Origin: Puccinia triticina
Lineage: Eukaryota > Basidiomycota > Pucciniomycetes > Pucciniales > Pucciniaceae
Direction: 5' to 3'
DNA: 64,000 nt
Assembly (NCBI RefSeq): GCF_026914185.1
Contig: NC_070559.1
Coordinates: forward strand, 4,686,001 to 4,750,000
The stretch's first letter is position 1; each line of letters opens with the position of its first letter. Shown here piece by piece: positions 45,015 to 54,813 of the stretch. The position numbers and the translations under genes were made by a program. The notes under the pieces were generated by a model. The model was not told where the DNA came from. It saw only the letters and a list, made by a program, of their open reading frames with translations, and did not search any database.

Positions 45015-45363
45015 TACAGCCATGTTAGAAAAGCTTGCTTTTGGGCTGCTGATTTCAGCCTCAAAGTCTGTATGGCTCCTGTATGTCAGGAATGCCATTG
45101 GAAGAAAAAACCTAGTTTCTTTGTTTTCCACTTTGGGGCCTTGAGGGCCCCACCATTGGATTCCTGGAGCAATTTTACTTCAATCCAGCCCTTCGCCGCC
45201 CCTGCCCCCCTCGCCCCTTGCCCGGCCCGGCACCCATGTCAAGCAAAGCCGGCTGCCCGAACGGGTCTTGTCTGCCTGTACAGTGAAGCTGTACAGGCCT
45301 GTGGCTGAAATGATGAAATTGTTTCAGCCACACGAGCCGGCAAGCTTTTCTAACATGGCTGTA
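45015..45363. mobile_element. MITE with TACAGCCATG ends
   Basis: Ends TACAGCCATGTTAGAAAAGC and GCTTTTCTAACATGGCTGTA (perfect). Homologous to 8460-8829 in opposite orientation. It lies between one ATTGG (45010-45014) and TAAAG plus a second ATTGG (45369-45373), directly beside the TRIM; its own duplication is not resolved. Confidence 0.78.
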
Positions 45364-45525
45364 TAAAGATTGGTGTCAGGTTGTGGTCCTGCTACTCTTA
45401 GCTTTATCATACCTGCTGGTGTCACTCATTCATGACCTGTCATTTACAGGTCTTACCCTCAATTAGGGATCTTCATGTGACACCAGTGGATGTTTATTCA
45501 CCCACCTGCAGCCATTCATATCCAA

Positions 45526-45597
45526 GCGTCCTTAGTACAGTGGTTAGTACACTTGACATGGATATAAGAGACATGGGTTCAACTCCCATAGGACACA
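45526..45597 (+). tRNA. tRNA-like Pol III unit inside LTR 1
   Basis: 72 nt: acceptor GCGTCCT / AGGACAC (6 of 7 pairs), D stem GTAC/GTAC, T stem ATGGG/CCCAT (5 of 5). Box A TAGTACAGTGG and box B GGTTCAACTCC fit the Pol III consensus, and a TTTT run follows a few bases after the 3' end. The anticodon arm is poor (A-A mismatch, A instead of T at position 33; a TGG triplet would be in the anticodon place). Hence tRNA-like, probably not a working tRNA. Confidence 0.5.
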
Positions 45598-45854
45598 TAA
45601 TATTTTATGGAGTTTCACAGGTTATGAGCCCAGCGCTACCGCGTGATACCTAGGATATTATGGAGTCTTGGTATGATAAACCCCTTTCATAGCACGGGGG
45701 GCTGTCAGGTTGTGGTCCTGCTACTCTTAGCTTTATCATACCTGCTGGTGTCACTCATTCATGACCTGTCATTTACAGGTCTTACCCTCAATTAGGGATC
45801 TTCATGTGACACCAGTGGATGTTTATTCACCCACCTGCAGCCATTCATATCCAA

Positions 45855-45926
45855 GCGTCCTTAGTACAGTGGTTAGTACACTTGACATGGATATAAGAGA
45901 CATGGGTTCAACTCCCATAGGACACA
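45855..45926 (+). tRNA. tRNA-like Pol III unit inside LTR 2
   Basis: Identical to 45526-45597, offset by exactly 329 bp. Confidence 0.5.
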
Positions 45927-46183
45927 TAATATTTTATGGAGTTTCACAGGTTATGAGCCCAGCGCTACCGCGTGATACCTAGGATATTATGGAGTCTTGG
46001 TATGATAAACCCCTTTCATAGCACGGGGGGCTGTCAGGTTGTGGTCCTGCTACTCTTAGCTTTATCATACCTGCTGGTGTCACTCATTCATGACCTGTCA
46101 TTTACAGGTCTTACCCTCAATTAGGGATCTTCATGTGACACCAGTGGATGTTTATTCACCCACCTGCAGCCATTCATATCCAA

Positions 46184-46255
46184 GCGTCCTTAGTACAGTG
46201 GTTAGTACACTTGACATGGATATAAGAGACATGGGTTCAACTCCCATAGGACACA
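46184..46255 (+). tRNA. tRNA-like Pol III unit inside LTR 3
   Basis: Identical to the two upstream copies. This LTR ends at 46277 without the primer-binding site, as expected for the outer 3' LTR. Confidence 0.5.
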
Positions 46256-46277
46256 TAATATTTTATGGAGTTTCACA

Positions 46278-46691
46278 ATTGGGATGTTTTGGTCTCAATT
46301 CAAGTTACATCCCGACAACAGACATACAGAAAAGCGCCACAATATCACCCGGCTGGAAACTGTAGCCATACACCTCAGGCTGTTGATGTTAATACATACA
46401 GGGAGGTTGCGGAAAGTGTCGAACCTTGTAGTCTGGACAGACAACAACACAACCCTTGCAGTAATTGAGAACAAGAAGTCGGGCAATCAGCAAGTAAACT
46501 CATAATGGAAATTAATACAGAGCATATTACTGACCAAAGAAGTTGACCTAACTGCCAAGAGGGTAAAATCTGGTAGCAATATGGCCGACACGCTGTCAAG
46601 AGGCTTAAAGGGCTCACACAAAGAGGAGAACAGGGTCCTTTTTGACCTTCCTACAGACTTAGAAACAATTTTGATCCCCTCTAGCGTGTAA
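46278..46691 (+). pseudogene. RNase H part of the YR retroelement
   Basis: The frame resumes IGMFWSQFKLHPDNRHTEKR and contains HLRLLML, LVVWTDNNTTLAVIENKKSG and, after a TGA within the segment (VNS, stop, WKL), LLTKEVDLTAKRVKSGSNMADTLSRGL. The W-T-D-N-N and A-D-x-L-S motifs are those of retroelement RNase H. At least one nonsense codon. Confidence 0.7.
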
Positions 46692-46822
46692 AGGAGACCA
46701 GTTTTTGGAGTAATCACCATATAAGTAGTAACATAATTGATGTATTTAAAAATTGACCAATGTTTGTTCTTTCAAATCCTTATTGAAGCTTCACAACCTT
46801 TTCCATCATCCTTTTTCCTTTA

Positions 46823-48384
46823 GTGCACTCAACGGCTTTATTAGCTACATTTTTTCTTTGCCCAACCTCAGATTTCTTTTTGAATCCGCTACATTTAATA
46901 ATGGAAGATATCAAATGGAAGTCAAAGCTTAGTTGTTTCTTGAGAGACGGTTCTGTACATAAAGAAATGAAGCCCATTGACATGCATATTCTCTCTGGAC
47001 AACACTGGGAAGTTACGCTATCCAGGTTGCTTGGATGTCATTTAGTTATCCAGTCCTATGTGGTGTGAAAAACAACATAAATAGACTCTGTGGGTGTCAC
47101 AAGAAAGCTTGAATGTTTTTCAACATGATGGGACCTAATTTTTTACAAGAAATTCATTTTTTTGATTTTGAAATATCACTTTTGTCATCAAAAATCAGTT
47201 ATCTAGCCTAAGTTACCCAGATAACTAATTTTTGGTCACAAAAATGGTATTTCAACATGAAAAATAGGAGTTTCTTGGAAAAACTTAGGGCTCATCTTGT
47301 TAAGCAAAATTCAAGCTTTCTTTTGACACCCACAAATTCTATTTATGTTGTTTTTCACACCACGTAGGACTGGATAACTAAATGACATCCAAGCGACCTG
47401 GATAGCGTAACTTCCCAGTGCTGCTCTGGATGGTGTATGTCTACCCTTATTGGCTATAATTGCGTGGTGAAAAAGTTTATGGTGTTCAAGAAATACACCA
47501 CATCTTGCGACTTTACTCTCCCAATCAACGCAGAAGATGTCAAGGAGTTTTGTTTTTGGGCAGGCCAAAACTACCACAAAAGCGGTAGGCACAAGATAAA
47601 CTTGAACTCGGTCAAGCACTACCTTTTTGGACTGAAGGCGTGGCACACCTTCCATCGACGGGACTTCCCAACAGTGTCTGAAAAACGTGTTGAACTGATC
47701 TTGAAAGCCTCACTTAAAATTGATGCAATGCTACCCGGGCGGCCAAAGAAACCAGAAATCATGCTAAAGCACTTGCTGTGCTTAGCGAAGGCCCTTTCTG
47801 CAGGGACGAACGGAGACCAAGCGATTTGGGATTTGGCACTGGTTGCTTTCTGGGGCAAAATTACTTACAACAGACCACTCGGACACCTAGAGATTTCAAA
47901 CTCCCTCTTGACCTCTGACGTTAGGCAAATGCAGACCTCGTTTGGTAGAAACATGTACCTCACCATTAGAAACGCTAAAACCGCCGGCCCAATGACTCCA
48001 CAGGCGCTAGTCTTACATAGCATGTGCAATATGTTGTGCCCCGTAGAGGCCATTGAACAACAACTCATAGAGGCAAAAGGCTCAGTGACGTCACTCTTTG
48101 GTTTTTACAAGGGAGAAGAACGTCACCATTTGACGAGGTCTGGAGCGGTTAAGTGAATCCAAGCTGTCCTACAAGCGGGCGGTTTTGAGGGCATCATGGG
48201 CCACTCTTTCAGGGTCGGAGGGGCGTCACTGCGGAACGCGTTAGGAGTCAGCGCCAAAGACATCTGTGAGCTTGGGAGATGGAAGTCTTGTTGCTACAAA
48301 CTTTATATTAGAGGGTACAAGGAATTGGATCTTGATTCATCAAAACGGATAATCACGTACCTCAACTCCATCTGGAAGGACTGA
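46823..48384 (+). pseudogene. Tyrosine recombinase of the YR retroelement, interrupted
   Basis: The frame MEDIKWKSKLSCFLRDGSVH...MHILSG is cut by the TIR element 47000-47423 and resumes WCMSTLIGYNCVVKKFMVFK. The catalytic tetrad is visible: Arg in TYNRPLGHLE (about 47872), His-x-x-Arg in GHSFRVGGASLR (about 48199), and Tyr in CYKLYIRGY (about 48300). A TGA at 48154-48156 (likely from CGA) splits it between RSGAVK and IQAVLQAGG. Such an enzyme would integrate a circular cDNA without making target duplications. The combination of RT, RNase H and YR places the element in DIRS/Ngaro-like retrotransposons. Confidence 0.82.
47000..47423. mobile_element. Long-TIR MITE CARCACTGGG, TSD CTCTGGA
   Basis: Arms of about 83 bp: left CAACACTGGGAAGTTACGCT ... 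AAAAACAACATAAATAGA, inverted on the right. Flanked by CTCTGGA at 46993-46999 and 47424-47430. Excision on paper rejoins ILSG to WCMSTL in the YR. Terminal CAACACTGGG equals that of the 53423 element. Confidence 0.9.
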
Positions 48385-48399
48385 CGACCCCGCACCAAT

Positions 48400-48940
48400 A
48401 ATTGAGGGAGATAGGCTTGCTGTTTTTTAAACTACATGTGTCCGAATTTTTGTCTTCTCATATCCCACTTTCTTAAATCCACAAAATCCTAAACCTCTGG
48501 ATCTAAGTTTTGGGGTGTTTTATTTAGAAAATCACAAAAAAATAGTGCACACAAGTTGAAAATCCCCAAAGGCCCAAAGGCCCTATGGATGACTCTCCAG
48601 CTGTGCCGCAGCAATGAGCAAAAGTGGGCCAGTTGTTAGAGTAGTCCAGGAAGGCCCTAATCAAGTGATTAGTGGGCTCCCAGGGAGAGGGTAGGACAAA
48701 ACTGGAGCCCCTGGGGGGACAATGGACACCAAACCACCCCTCCTTAAATATTCAAGCTGCACCCCTTTGCCCGTGAGACTGTGACTCAGTAGCTGCCTTG
48801 GCGCCGCGCACACCTTATCCTTGCAAACGCCACGCCCAGCGCCACACCAATCATGACCCTTGTCAGAGCGTCACCCACTACCCTTGCAAACACAACACCA
48901 ACGCTCATGCCCGCCGCGGAAAATACAGATGCGTCCAACA
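48400..48940. other. 3' region of the YR element or flank, no gene recognised
   Basis: AT-rich then mixed sequence. No copy of the sequence preceding gag was recognised here, so terminal repeats of the YR element are not identified. Confidence 0.3.
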
Positions 48941-48949
48941 ACCGGCTGT

Positions 48950-50047
48950 TCAAGTGGACCCAACCCTACGGGTAGCAAAGCATGGGAAGTGGCGAGAAGG
49001 GACGCGGATCGTCAAGCTTGGTGAGTCTCTCCCCCCCCTTCTTTTATTCGTCTTCTGTTTTCTGTGTTGAGTAGTGTTTTGTGTAGGTCAACAGACAAAC
49101 CTGTCTGCGGCCATCTTGCTCTTTGGTGCGACGTTTATTTGCGTCCAGGTGAATGGTGTCATCCGCTGCTTCAGAATTGTCAAGCGGGGGCTTGTCTCGC
49201 AGAACACGGTGCAGACGAGCTACAAGCGGGACCTGGAAAAGCCGTCCCAGGGCAGCGCGGTTTTCCAGTTACGCTAACCTCCCCCCCTTTCCCCTTGTTG
49301 ACTTCTGGCTGAAGAAGCTGTTTTTTTGTCTATATGGTTTGTGGCCAAAGCCCAGTGGGTGATCAAGACAAAAAAATGATTGTGCAGCTGGAGTACAACC
49401 TAGATTTGACGGGGTGCGGGGCTGATGGGCTGTTGAATGTGGACTTGGCCCCGCCCCACGGCTCATCTTTTGCACGCCCATCACCCACAAGCTTAACTCT
49501 GGCACCCTCGACGTGATCAAGCGCAGGTTTGCGGCCGCACTGAGGTCCGCCACCCGTGGACGACGTGCGGATCTGTTTTTCCCCACTCTCTTTTGCATAT
49601 CTATGATTGACTGATCTTGTCTTTGCAAACAGTCATCAGCCATCTGCCCGAACGTCCTATCAACCAACAAGAGGACAATGACGACAATGAGTAGACGGAT
49701 GCTGAGAGATTGCAGCCAATGGGCGGGACATGGCTCAACGCTGACGCCATGGTCGGGTATCTTTGCATGTGTGTAGACCACAATGATCGTGTCGTCCCGC
49801 TCCAGAGCCATAAGTACGACGCTTGCGCTCCGTGAAGAAGTGTGTGACCTCAAGAAGGTCGGAATCATGGCCATCAAAGTGTACATACATACAAGCCAGC
49901 GATCCAAGAGGGCATGCCCCTCCAAAAGTCTGACTGGGATGAATAACTCCACTGGGCTGTTGACAGCTTCAAGTTGGCCCCTGCCGGTGTCAAGGACCGT
50001 ACTCAAAACCACTCTCACTTCTGTTGCTTGTACTTCAACAAGATTAT
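48950..50047 (+). pseudogene. Unidentified degenerate coding region, spliced
   Basis: Coding-like plus-strand stretches: KHGKWREGTRIVKLG ending at a GTGAGT donor (about 49020), then after an acceptor near 49087 LSAAILLFGATFICVQVNGV...SYKRDLEKPSQGSAVFQL, later TPITHKLNSGTLDVIKRRFA, and HLPERPINQQEDNDDNE / MGGTWLNADAMVGYLCMCVD / HNDRVVPLQSHKYDAC / WAVDSFKLAPAGVKDRTQN, the last group separated by TGA and TAG codons in one frame. The stops sit where CGA/CAG would be expected. No family is recognised. A 270-codon minus-strand frame overlaps it and is most likely a shadow. Confidence 0.4.
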
Positions 50048-50159
50048 GACGTGTAATCCATTTTTGTCTTTGCCCGCTCACTAAAGCTGTTCTGATCAGC
50101 CCGGTGTGGAAGATACATACAGCGGAGGAATCACTGCTGGAAATATGCCCCTCTAAATG

Positions 50160-50870
50160 TTAAAAAATACAACTAAAAGCTTGCAAGTAATGAATCCTGG
50201 ACTGAGTTAAGGAGCCTGAATTGAAATCTACAAGAGTTACAGATGCAAGAGGAAGTTGTCTGGTTATGCTCTGCTCTTTCAGAATTGTGTTGAAAAAAAT
50301 TGAATTTGAAACAGATGAAAAATCAGAGGGGTTCACAACTGAAATTTGCAAAGGGTTAGGCTGGTGCTGGCATAGAAGGTGTCCCAATTTTGAGCTGGCA
50401 GAGGTTCAGCGGCCTTGAGCCCTGCAGCGGCGAAGCCGCCTTGGCCTCTAGCACAAAATTTAAAATTGAGTTAAGGGTTTTCGCGTCAAGAGTTCAGGCT
50501 CAAGTTAAAATTCCCTTCCTGAGATGACGGTTTTGCCGCGCGCTCCCCACTCATTTTAAGACACAGACTAAGATCTATTGCAGTTACTTCTCTAGCCTAT
50601 TGGGTATCAGATTCTTAAATTTAGAATCACCCAATTTTTCCCTTGACTCGGGTGGACTGAGTAAATCAGAGATTTACCTATACACCCTAGAGGAGGCATG
50701 TAAACATAAAATGTAATTCACTCCTTGACACAAGTAGTAGAAGTAAGTACCACAAATGCAGAATGGGTTGTCATTACAATGGCCATATGTAGTATGTACA
50801 GGTTTATTTTAATGAAAAAAGTTGAGAAGCACAAGCAAGAACCCCAAGGAAACGGGTGTAGACACTGATA
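50160..50870. other. No recognisable gene
   Basis: Mixed sequence with short frames only; no repeat ends identified. Confidence 0.3.
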
Positions 50871-50912
50871 AAAGATGAAAGGATGTTACAAGGGGCCATT
50901 GAAAGCCTGGTA

Positions 50913-51296
50913 CTATCCCTTGAGACACAACAGGTGCTCAATGCTCCTTGGTTTGAGGGCGGATTGCTGCCAGGAGACGATTTGTCGGCCTTTGGAGAAT
51001 AAACACTTGGAAGCCGCGCTTGTTGCCGGGATCGACAGGTATTTACAAGCCATTTTCAACAGGATAGGATAAGTCTTGTGTTGACCGGCCCAATAGGCGA
51101 GGATCTTAGTGCCTTGCGGTTTGGGATCCTCCTTCAAGTAGCGACTGATTTCAGAATTGATCCCCTCAATTGGTGCGGGTTGATGATAAAAGGCAGTTGC
51201 AAAGAAGTTGGAGCCTGATCCAGAGGCTGGGCATTGTGTTTGGGTTGCTAGCAGACTCGGCTGTCCCGTCTTGTTGACGCTCCCACTAATTTTCAA
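50913..51296 (-). pseudogene. hAT transposase C-terminal fragment
   Basis: Minus-strand frame with GINSEISRYLKEDP, ILAYWAGQHKTYPILLKMAC, IPATSAASKCLFSKGRQIVS and LKPRSIEHLLCLKG, the hAT dimerisation domain. Related to the degenerate copy ending at 26225 (both have FSKG and WQ-S-LKP). No terminal repeats were found around it. Confidence 0.65.
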
Positions 51297-51299
51297 CTT

Positions 51300-52240
51300 A
51301 GAATGTTATCTTTCAGCGGCGTTGCAGCTATGGGTGATAAGTCCACACCGCTCACAGAATGGTGCGCCAAGGAGGAGCGGCGCGTCGACCGTGCGCTCTG
51401 TGACACGGGTCTGACTTCGCGCCGCTCACTCGTGTGTGCTACTGAGTTTGACGCGGCTAGGTCTGTGGGCTCAACCCTCCTTTATGAAGGGGAGCCCGTG
51501 TCTCACAAAGTTCCTAGCCGTGTGTGGGTCAAAGGGGAAAGCTGTCTCTCACTGCCAGTGAGGCACGGCTCGCCTTGGCTGGTAGTGTTGAGACACCTTC
51601 CCGAGCAGAAACAGCAACAACAAGTCCTGGGAGTGGGGTACGAGGCGCTAAGCCCCACTCACTGGACTGTGTCTTGACGGGTGGGTGGGTGGTGCAAAAA
51701 AGAATGTTTCTCCAAGGAAAGCAGCACGACTGAGGCAAGCTGAAGTGGCGCGAAGGGAAACTCCTGTTGCCACCGGCTTCCATGTCGGCCTTCTTATGAA
51801 GGCCCTCTGCTTTCTCAGGAAGAAAGGACCTAAGCTCCGAGAGCCTAAGCCTAGACCTCGCCGTCCTAAACTGGCGCTGGTCTCATGGCGTCATCACCGC
51901 TCTGGGATACTCCCGCGGTGATCACACCATCTGTAGGTTTGACGCTAGTCAATCCTGCAGCCAGGTGACTGAGATCCGTCGGATCTCCAAACCCCAACTC
52001 AGGTAGCATCAAGCGCGTCTCTGTGGCTGCGTGGACACTGCGGCCCTGGAGCTGCGCTCTTCGGTCACCTCCCATCCAACACAAATATCTGCAGGATATT
52101 CACCACAAGCTCGCTTAGAGAGTAACACTTTCGGAATTAAACCGTGGGGGTAGTGAACAAGGCTAGGATATATATTGGAAATGTTCTCCCAATGATCGAG
52201 TTCGGTTGGATAATTGGGAATATAAAAGGATTTTTTTTTC
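51300..52240 (+). pseudogene. Possible ORF1-like LINE fragment
   Basis: 51303-51677 has a coding-like composition in overlapping frames (TEWCAKEERRVDRAL; another frame LTASEARLALAGSVETPSRA) and 51685-51915 a basic stretch (KAARLRQAEVARRE, RKKGPKLREPKPRPRRPK). It precedes the LINE RT by about 1 kb, so it may be an ORF1 relic, but no motif proves it. Confidence 0.25.
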
Positions 52241-52700
52241 TTTTGTTATATTTAGTCAATTGATTTTATTTCTTTCTGTTGGAGGTTCAGTGGAGCTATA
52301 ACAAGAAATTCTATTTGTTGATTGGTTGTGTACGGCTTTTAGGGTTTACGGGAAAACGAAAGGAGTATGTAAGTCTGAGAAGAGCTTGCCGGCTGACTAC
52401 TATGTTTGATGGTTTGGTATTATTTGTCAAAGATTACTCATCTGAATGCCGGCTACTGATATCTGGGGAATGTGGAGATGTTATTGGCTTGCCGGTTGAC
52501 TACTGGGGTTAACGGTGTTGGAAGAGAATACTCGTCAAGGCCGGCTACGGGTGTATGATAAAGATTTTTAGAACAATTTGAGCTGCTCTAGCGAGAGGCT
52601 CATAACCTGTTGGAGGTAGAACTCAAGGAATCAATGATTTCATTACATACATATGGAATGGCTCTAAATAGTATCTACAAGAGTATGTGACAGGCCACGT
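52241..52700. other. AT-rich spacer
   Basis: Contains short repeats (TTGCCGGYTGACTACT at about 52388 and 52490) but no gene. Confidence 0.3.
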
Positions 52701-52702
52701 AG

Positions 52703-54813
52703 TTGAGGTCACTATACATGTCATCTACATGTACCAACAAGGCTGAGCTCCTTTTTGCAGGCACATCAGTGGTATCAAGTGGCTGCGACTTGTCGGATGT
52801 CCCCCCGGTGGAGGCCTCTTCTTTTGTGGTATACCCCTTTGTCACCTGCGAGGAGGTAACTGAAGTGCTAAGTAGACTGGCAAAGAAGAAGGCCTCAGGG
52901 CCTGATTGCATTCCCGAAGAAATCCTCTACATATGCGCGGCAGAGCTGGCTGAAACTCTTGCTACCCTTTTCAACAGATGCATATGCAAGGACCAGTTTC
53001 CCGCTGCCTGGCGCATTGCCACCACAGTCATTATCAGGAAGTTTGTAAAACCGGATTACACCAACCCAGGGGCGTACCGGCCAACAGCCCTGCTCAACAC
53101 AATCAGCAAATTCTTTGAGTCAACTATTGCTGACCAACTTACTTTCTGGGCAGAATTGCAGAACATCATCCCCTATGGACACTCAGGAGGACGCTGAGGT
53201 AAAGGGTGCAAAGACGCTCTGCTGGCGCTAACTATGTGGGTAAAGCGGAAATGGAGGGAGGGAAAGACAGTCACGGCTCTGTTCTTAGATGGGAAGTTGG
53301 CCTACCCGTCGGTCAACCCCTGCCGCCTGGTTCATTCCCTCCGTCGGAAGGGATGCCCCACCTATTTGTGGAAGATCATAGGCCGTTTCCTGGAAGGTTG
53401 ACGCACAAGACTTCGCCTTGCGCAACACTGGGTCGCTACGCTAACCATAGCGGTTAGCGTAGCGTAGCGCAGCGCAGCGCAAATGCGCTATTTTTTAGCG
53501 TAGCGTTAGCGCAATTGCACGCATATGCGCTAACGCTACGCGCACGCGGTGCGCAGCTATTTTAGCTGATAGCGTAGCGTTAGCGCAGATGCGCGCAATT
53601 GCGCTAACGCTAAACATGTAGGGCGCAAAAGAGCGCGCGCTACGCTGCGCTACAGCGCCTTTAGCGGAAAAAAAGGTCTTTTTTCCGCTAAAAGCGCTGT
53701 AGCGCAGCGCAGCGTAGCGTAGCGACTGTAGCGGCGCGCTAACGCTAACAAAGAATTGGCGCGCTGTTAGCGCCGCTGAAAATTAGCGCAGCGTAGCGGC
53801 GCTAACAGCGCGCTAACGCTATGCAAGATAGATGGGCGCTTTTTGCCGCTACGCTAACGCGTAGCGCTGAAATAGCGTAGCGACCCAGTGTTGCCTTGCG
53901 GATTACAAATCAGCTGAGTTTGAAGTTGATAAGGGGCTCCCGCAGGGCTTACCCTTATCAGTCATCCTGTACATCATCTACAACTCCGATCTGTTGGTAA
54001 GGCAATTTGACTTTGATAGGGATGAGGTGTCTTTAGGCTTCATCAATGATGTTGTTGACCTCTCAGCCGGAAGGAACGTAGAAGAGGCCAGGGCGCAATT
54101 GAATCAGATAGGGGAGGAGTCGCTCTTGTGGGGCAGGAGCCATGGGGCTATCTTCGATAGCTGGAAGGCACAATTTGTGATCTTCACACATTCAAAAGTG
54201 GCTAAGTCCCCTTTCCTCTTTAATGACCAGGAATTGTCCCCGCAGCGGGACGTCAAATGTCTGGGCCTTTGGCTCAATGAGAAACTGACGTTTGGGAAGC
54301 AACATGCACAGGTTAGGAAAAAACAGCCAAGAAGACCAATTTGCTCTGGAAGGAGAAACTATGGAAAGGGTCCCCGCGAATGACCTTTCCTGTCCAGGTG
54401 GCATTCCATCAACTTTGCTCAGGGCACGTCCATTTGAATGCTTTCCAATTCAAGTGCAGTCAAGCTCCATCCGATTTGCTTGGAGTGTGGGGTCCCCAAA
54501 ACAGTGGATCACTACCTTGTCTCTTGTTCCAGGTACACCGGGGCTAGGGCAGTAGCCAGGACAATCCTCCGCGACAAGAGGATCACCACGGTCACAACCA
54601 GAACTCTCCTCCACAACCCCTTGGCCTTCCTGGCCAAAAAAATCCCTCATCAAACTCTCGGCCAGACTCCCTCAATTCCAACGGGAAAGCAAATTTGGGG
54701 ATACCCTTTGAGATCCCCCTTCCAGCTCTTTGGACCCAACTTCTCCCCATGGGTTCTTCCCTTTTTCCTCCTTTTTCTTTCTTCTCTTCTAAATAAATAA
54801 ATAGCAAAAAAAA
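52703..54813 (+). pseudogene. LINE (Tad/I-like) reverse transcriptase, degenerate
   Basis: 52703-53197 contains VTEVLSRLAKKKASGPDCIP, LFNRCICKDQFPAAWRIAT, KPDYTNPGAYRPTALLNTIS, standard LINE RT blocks. After a stop, TALFLDGKLAYPSVNPCRLV (motif A) is followed by the MITE at 53423-53893. The frame resumes YKSAEFEVDKGLPQGLPLSV (motif B), and SLGFINDVVDLSAG sits where the YxDD box is expected (degenerate). A distal CLECGVPKTVDHYLVSC fits the CCHC-like zinc motif at the end of Tad-type LINEs. AATAAATAAATAG and a nine-A tract (54804-54813) suggest the poly(A) end. Confidence 0.75.
53423..53893. mobile_element. CAAC-type MITE, GCTAACGCTACGC subfamily, TSD CCTTGCG
   Basis: Ends CAACACTGGGTCGCTACGCT and GTAGCGACCCAGTGTTG, flanked by CCTTGCG at 53416-53422 and 53894-53900. 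Many GCGCTAACGC motifs. Collinear with 59747-60218. Inserted in the LINE RT. Confidence 0.9.

Larger units (their letters stand above)
45374..46277 (+). mobile_element. TRIM-type miniature LTR retrotransposon with three LTRs, TSD ATTGG
   Basis: Three copies of a 246-bp LTR (45374-45619, 45703-45948, 46032-46277; TGTCAGG...TTTCACA) alternate with two copies of an 83-bp internal region. The internal region begins GGTTATGAGCCCAGCGC directly after the LTR, complementary to the anticodon region of initiator tRNA-Met, the half-tRNA primer type of Ty1/copia elements, and ends in a purine tract CACGGGGGGC before the next LTR. ATTGG flanks at 45369-45373 and 46278-46282. No coding region. Copies look identical, so the array is young. 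It sits in the RNase H coding sequence of the YR element; removing it together with the neighbouring MITE restores CFGIGMFW. Confidence 0.85.

Noticed and set aside
45526..45597. Functional tRNA gene (TGG anticodon)
   Set aside because: Position 33 is A rather than T and the anticodon stem is mismatched, while box A, box B and the other stems are good; kept as a tRNA-like Pol III unit, not a working tRNA.
45620..45655. Reverse-strand initiator tRNA-Met fragment
   Set aside because: The GGTTATGAGCCC match lies exactly at the LTR/internal border, as expected of a primer-binding site, so it is explained by that.
49269..50081. 270-codon open frame on the minus strand
   Set aside because: Composition is not coding-like, no domain is recognisable, and the plus strand of the same region shows better coding stretches; most likely a shadow.
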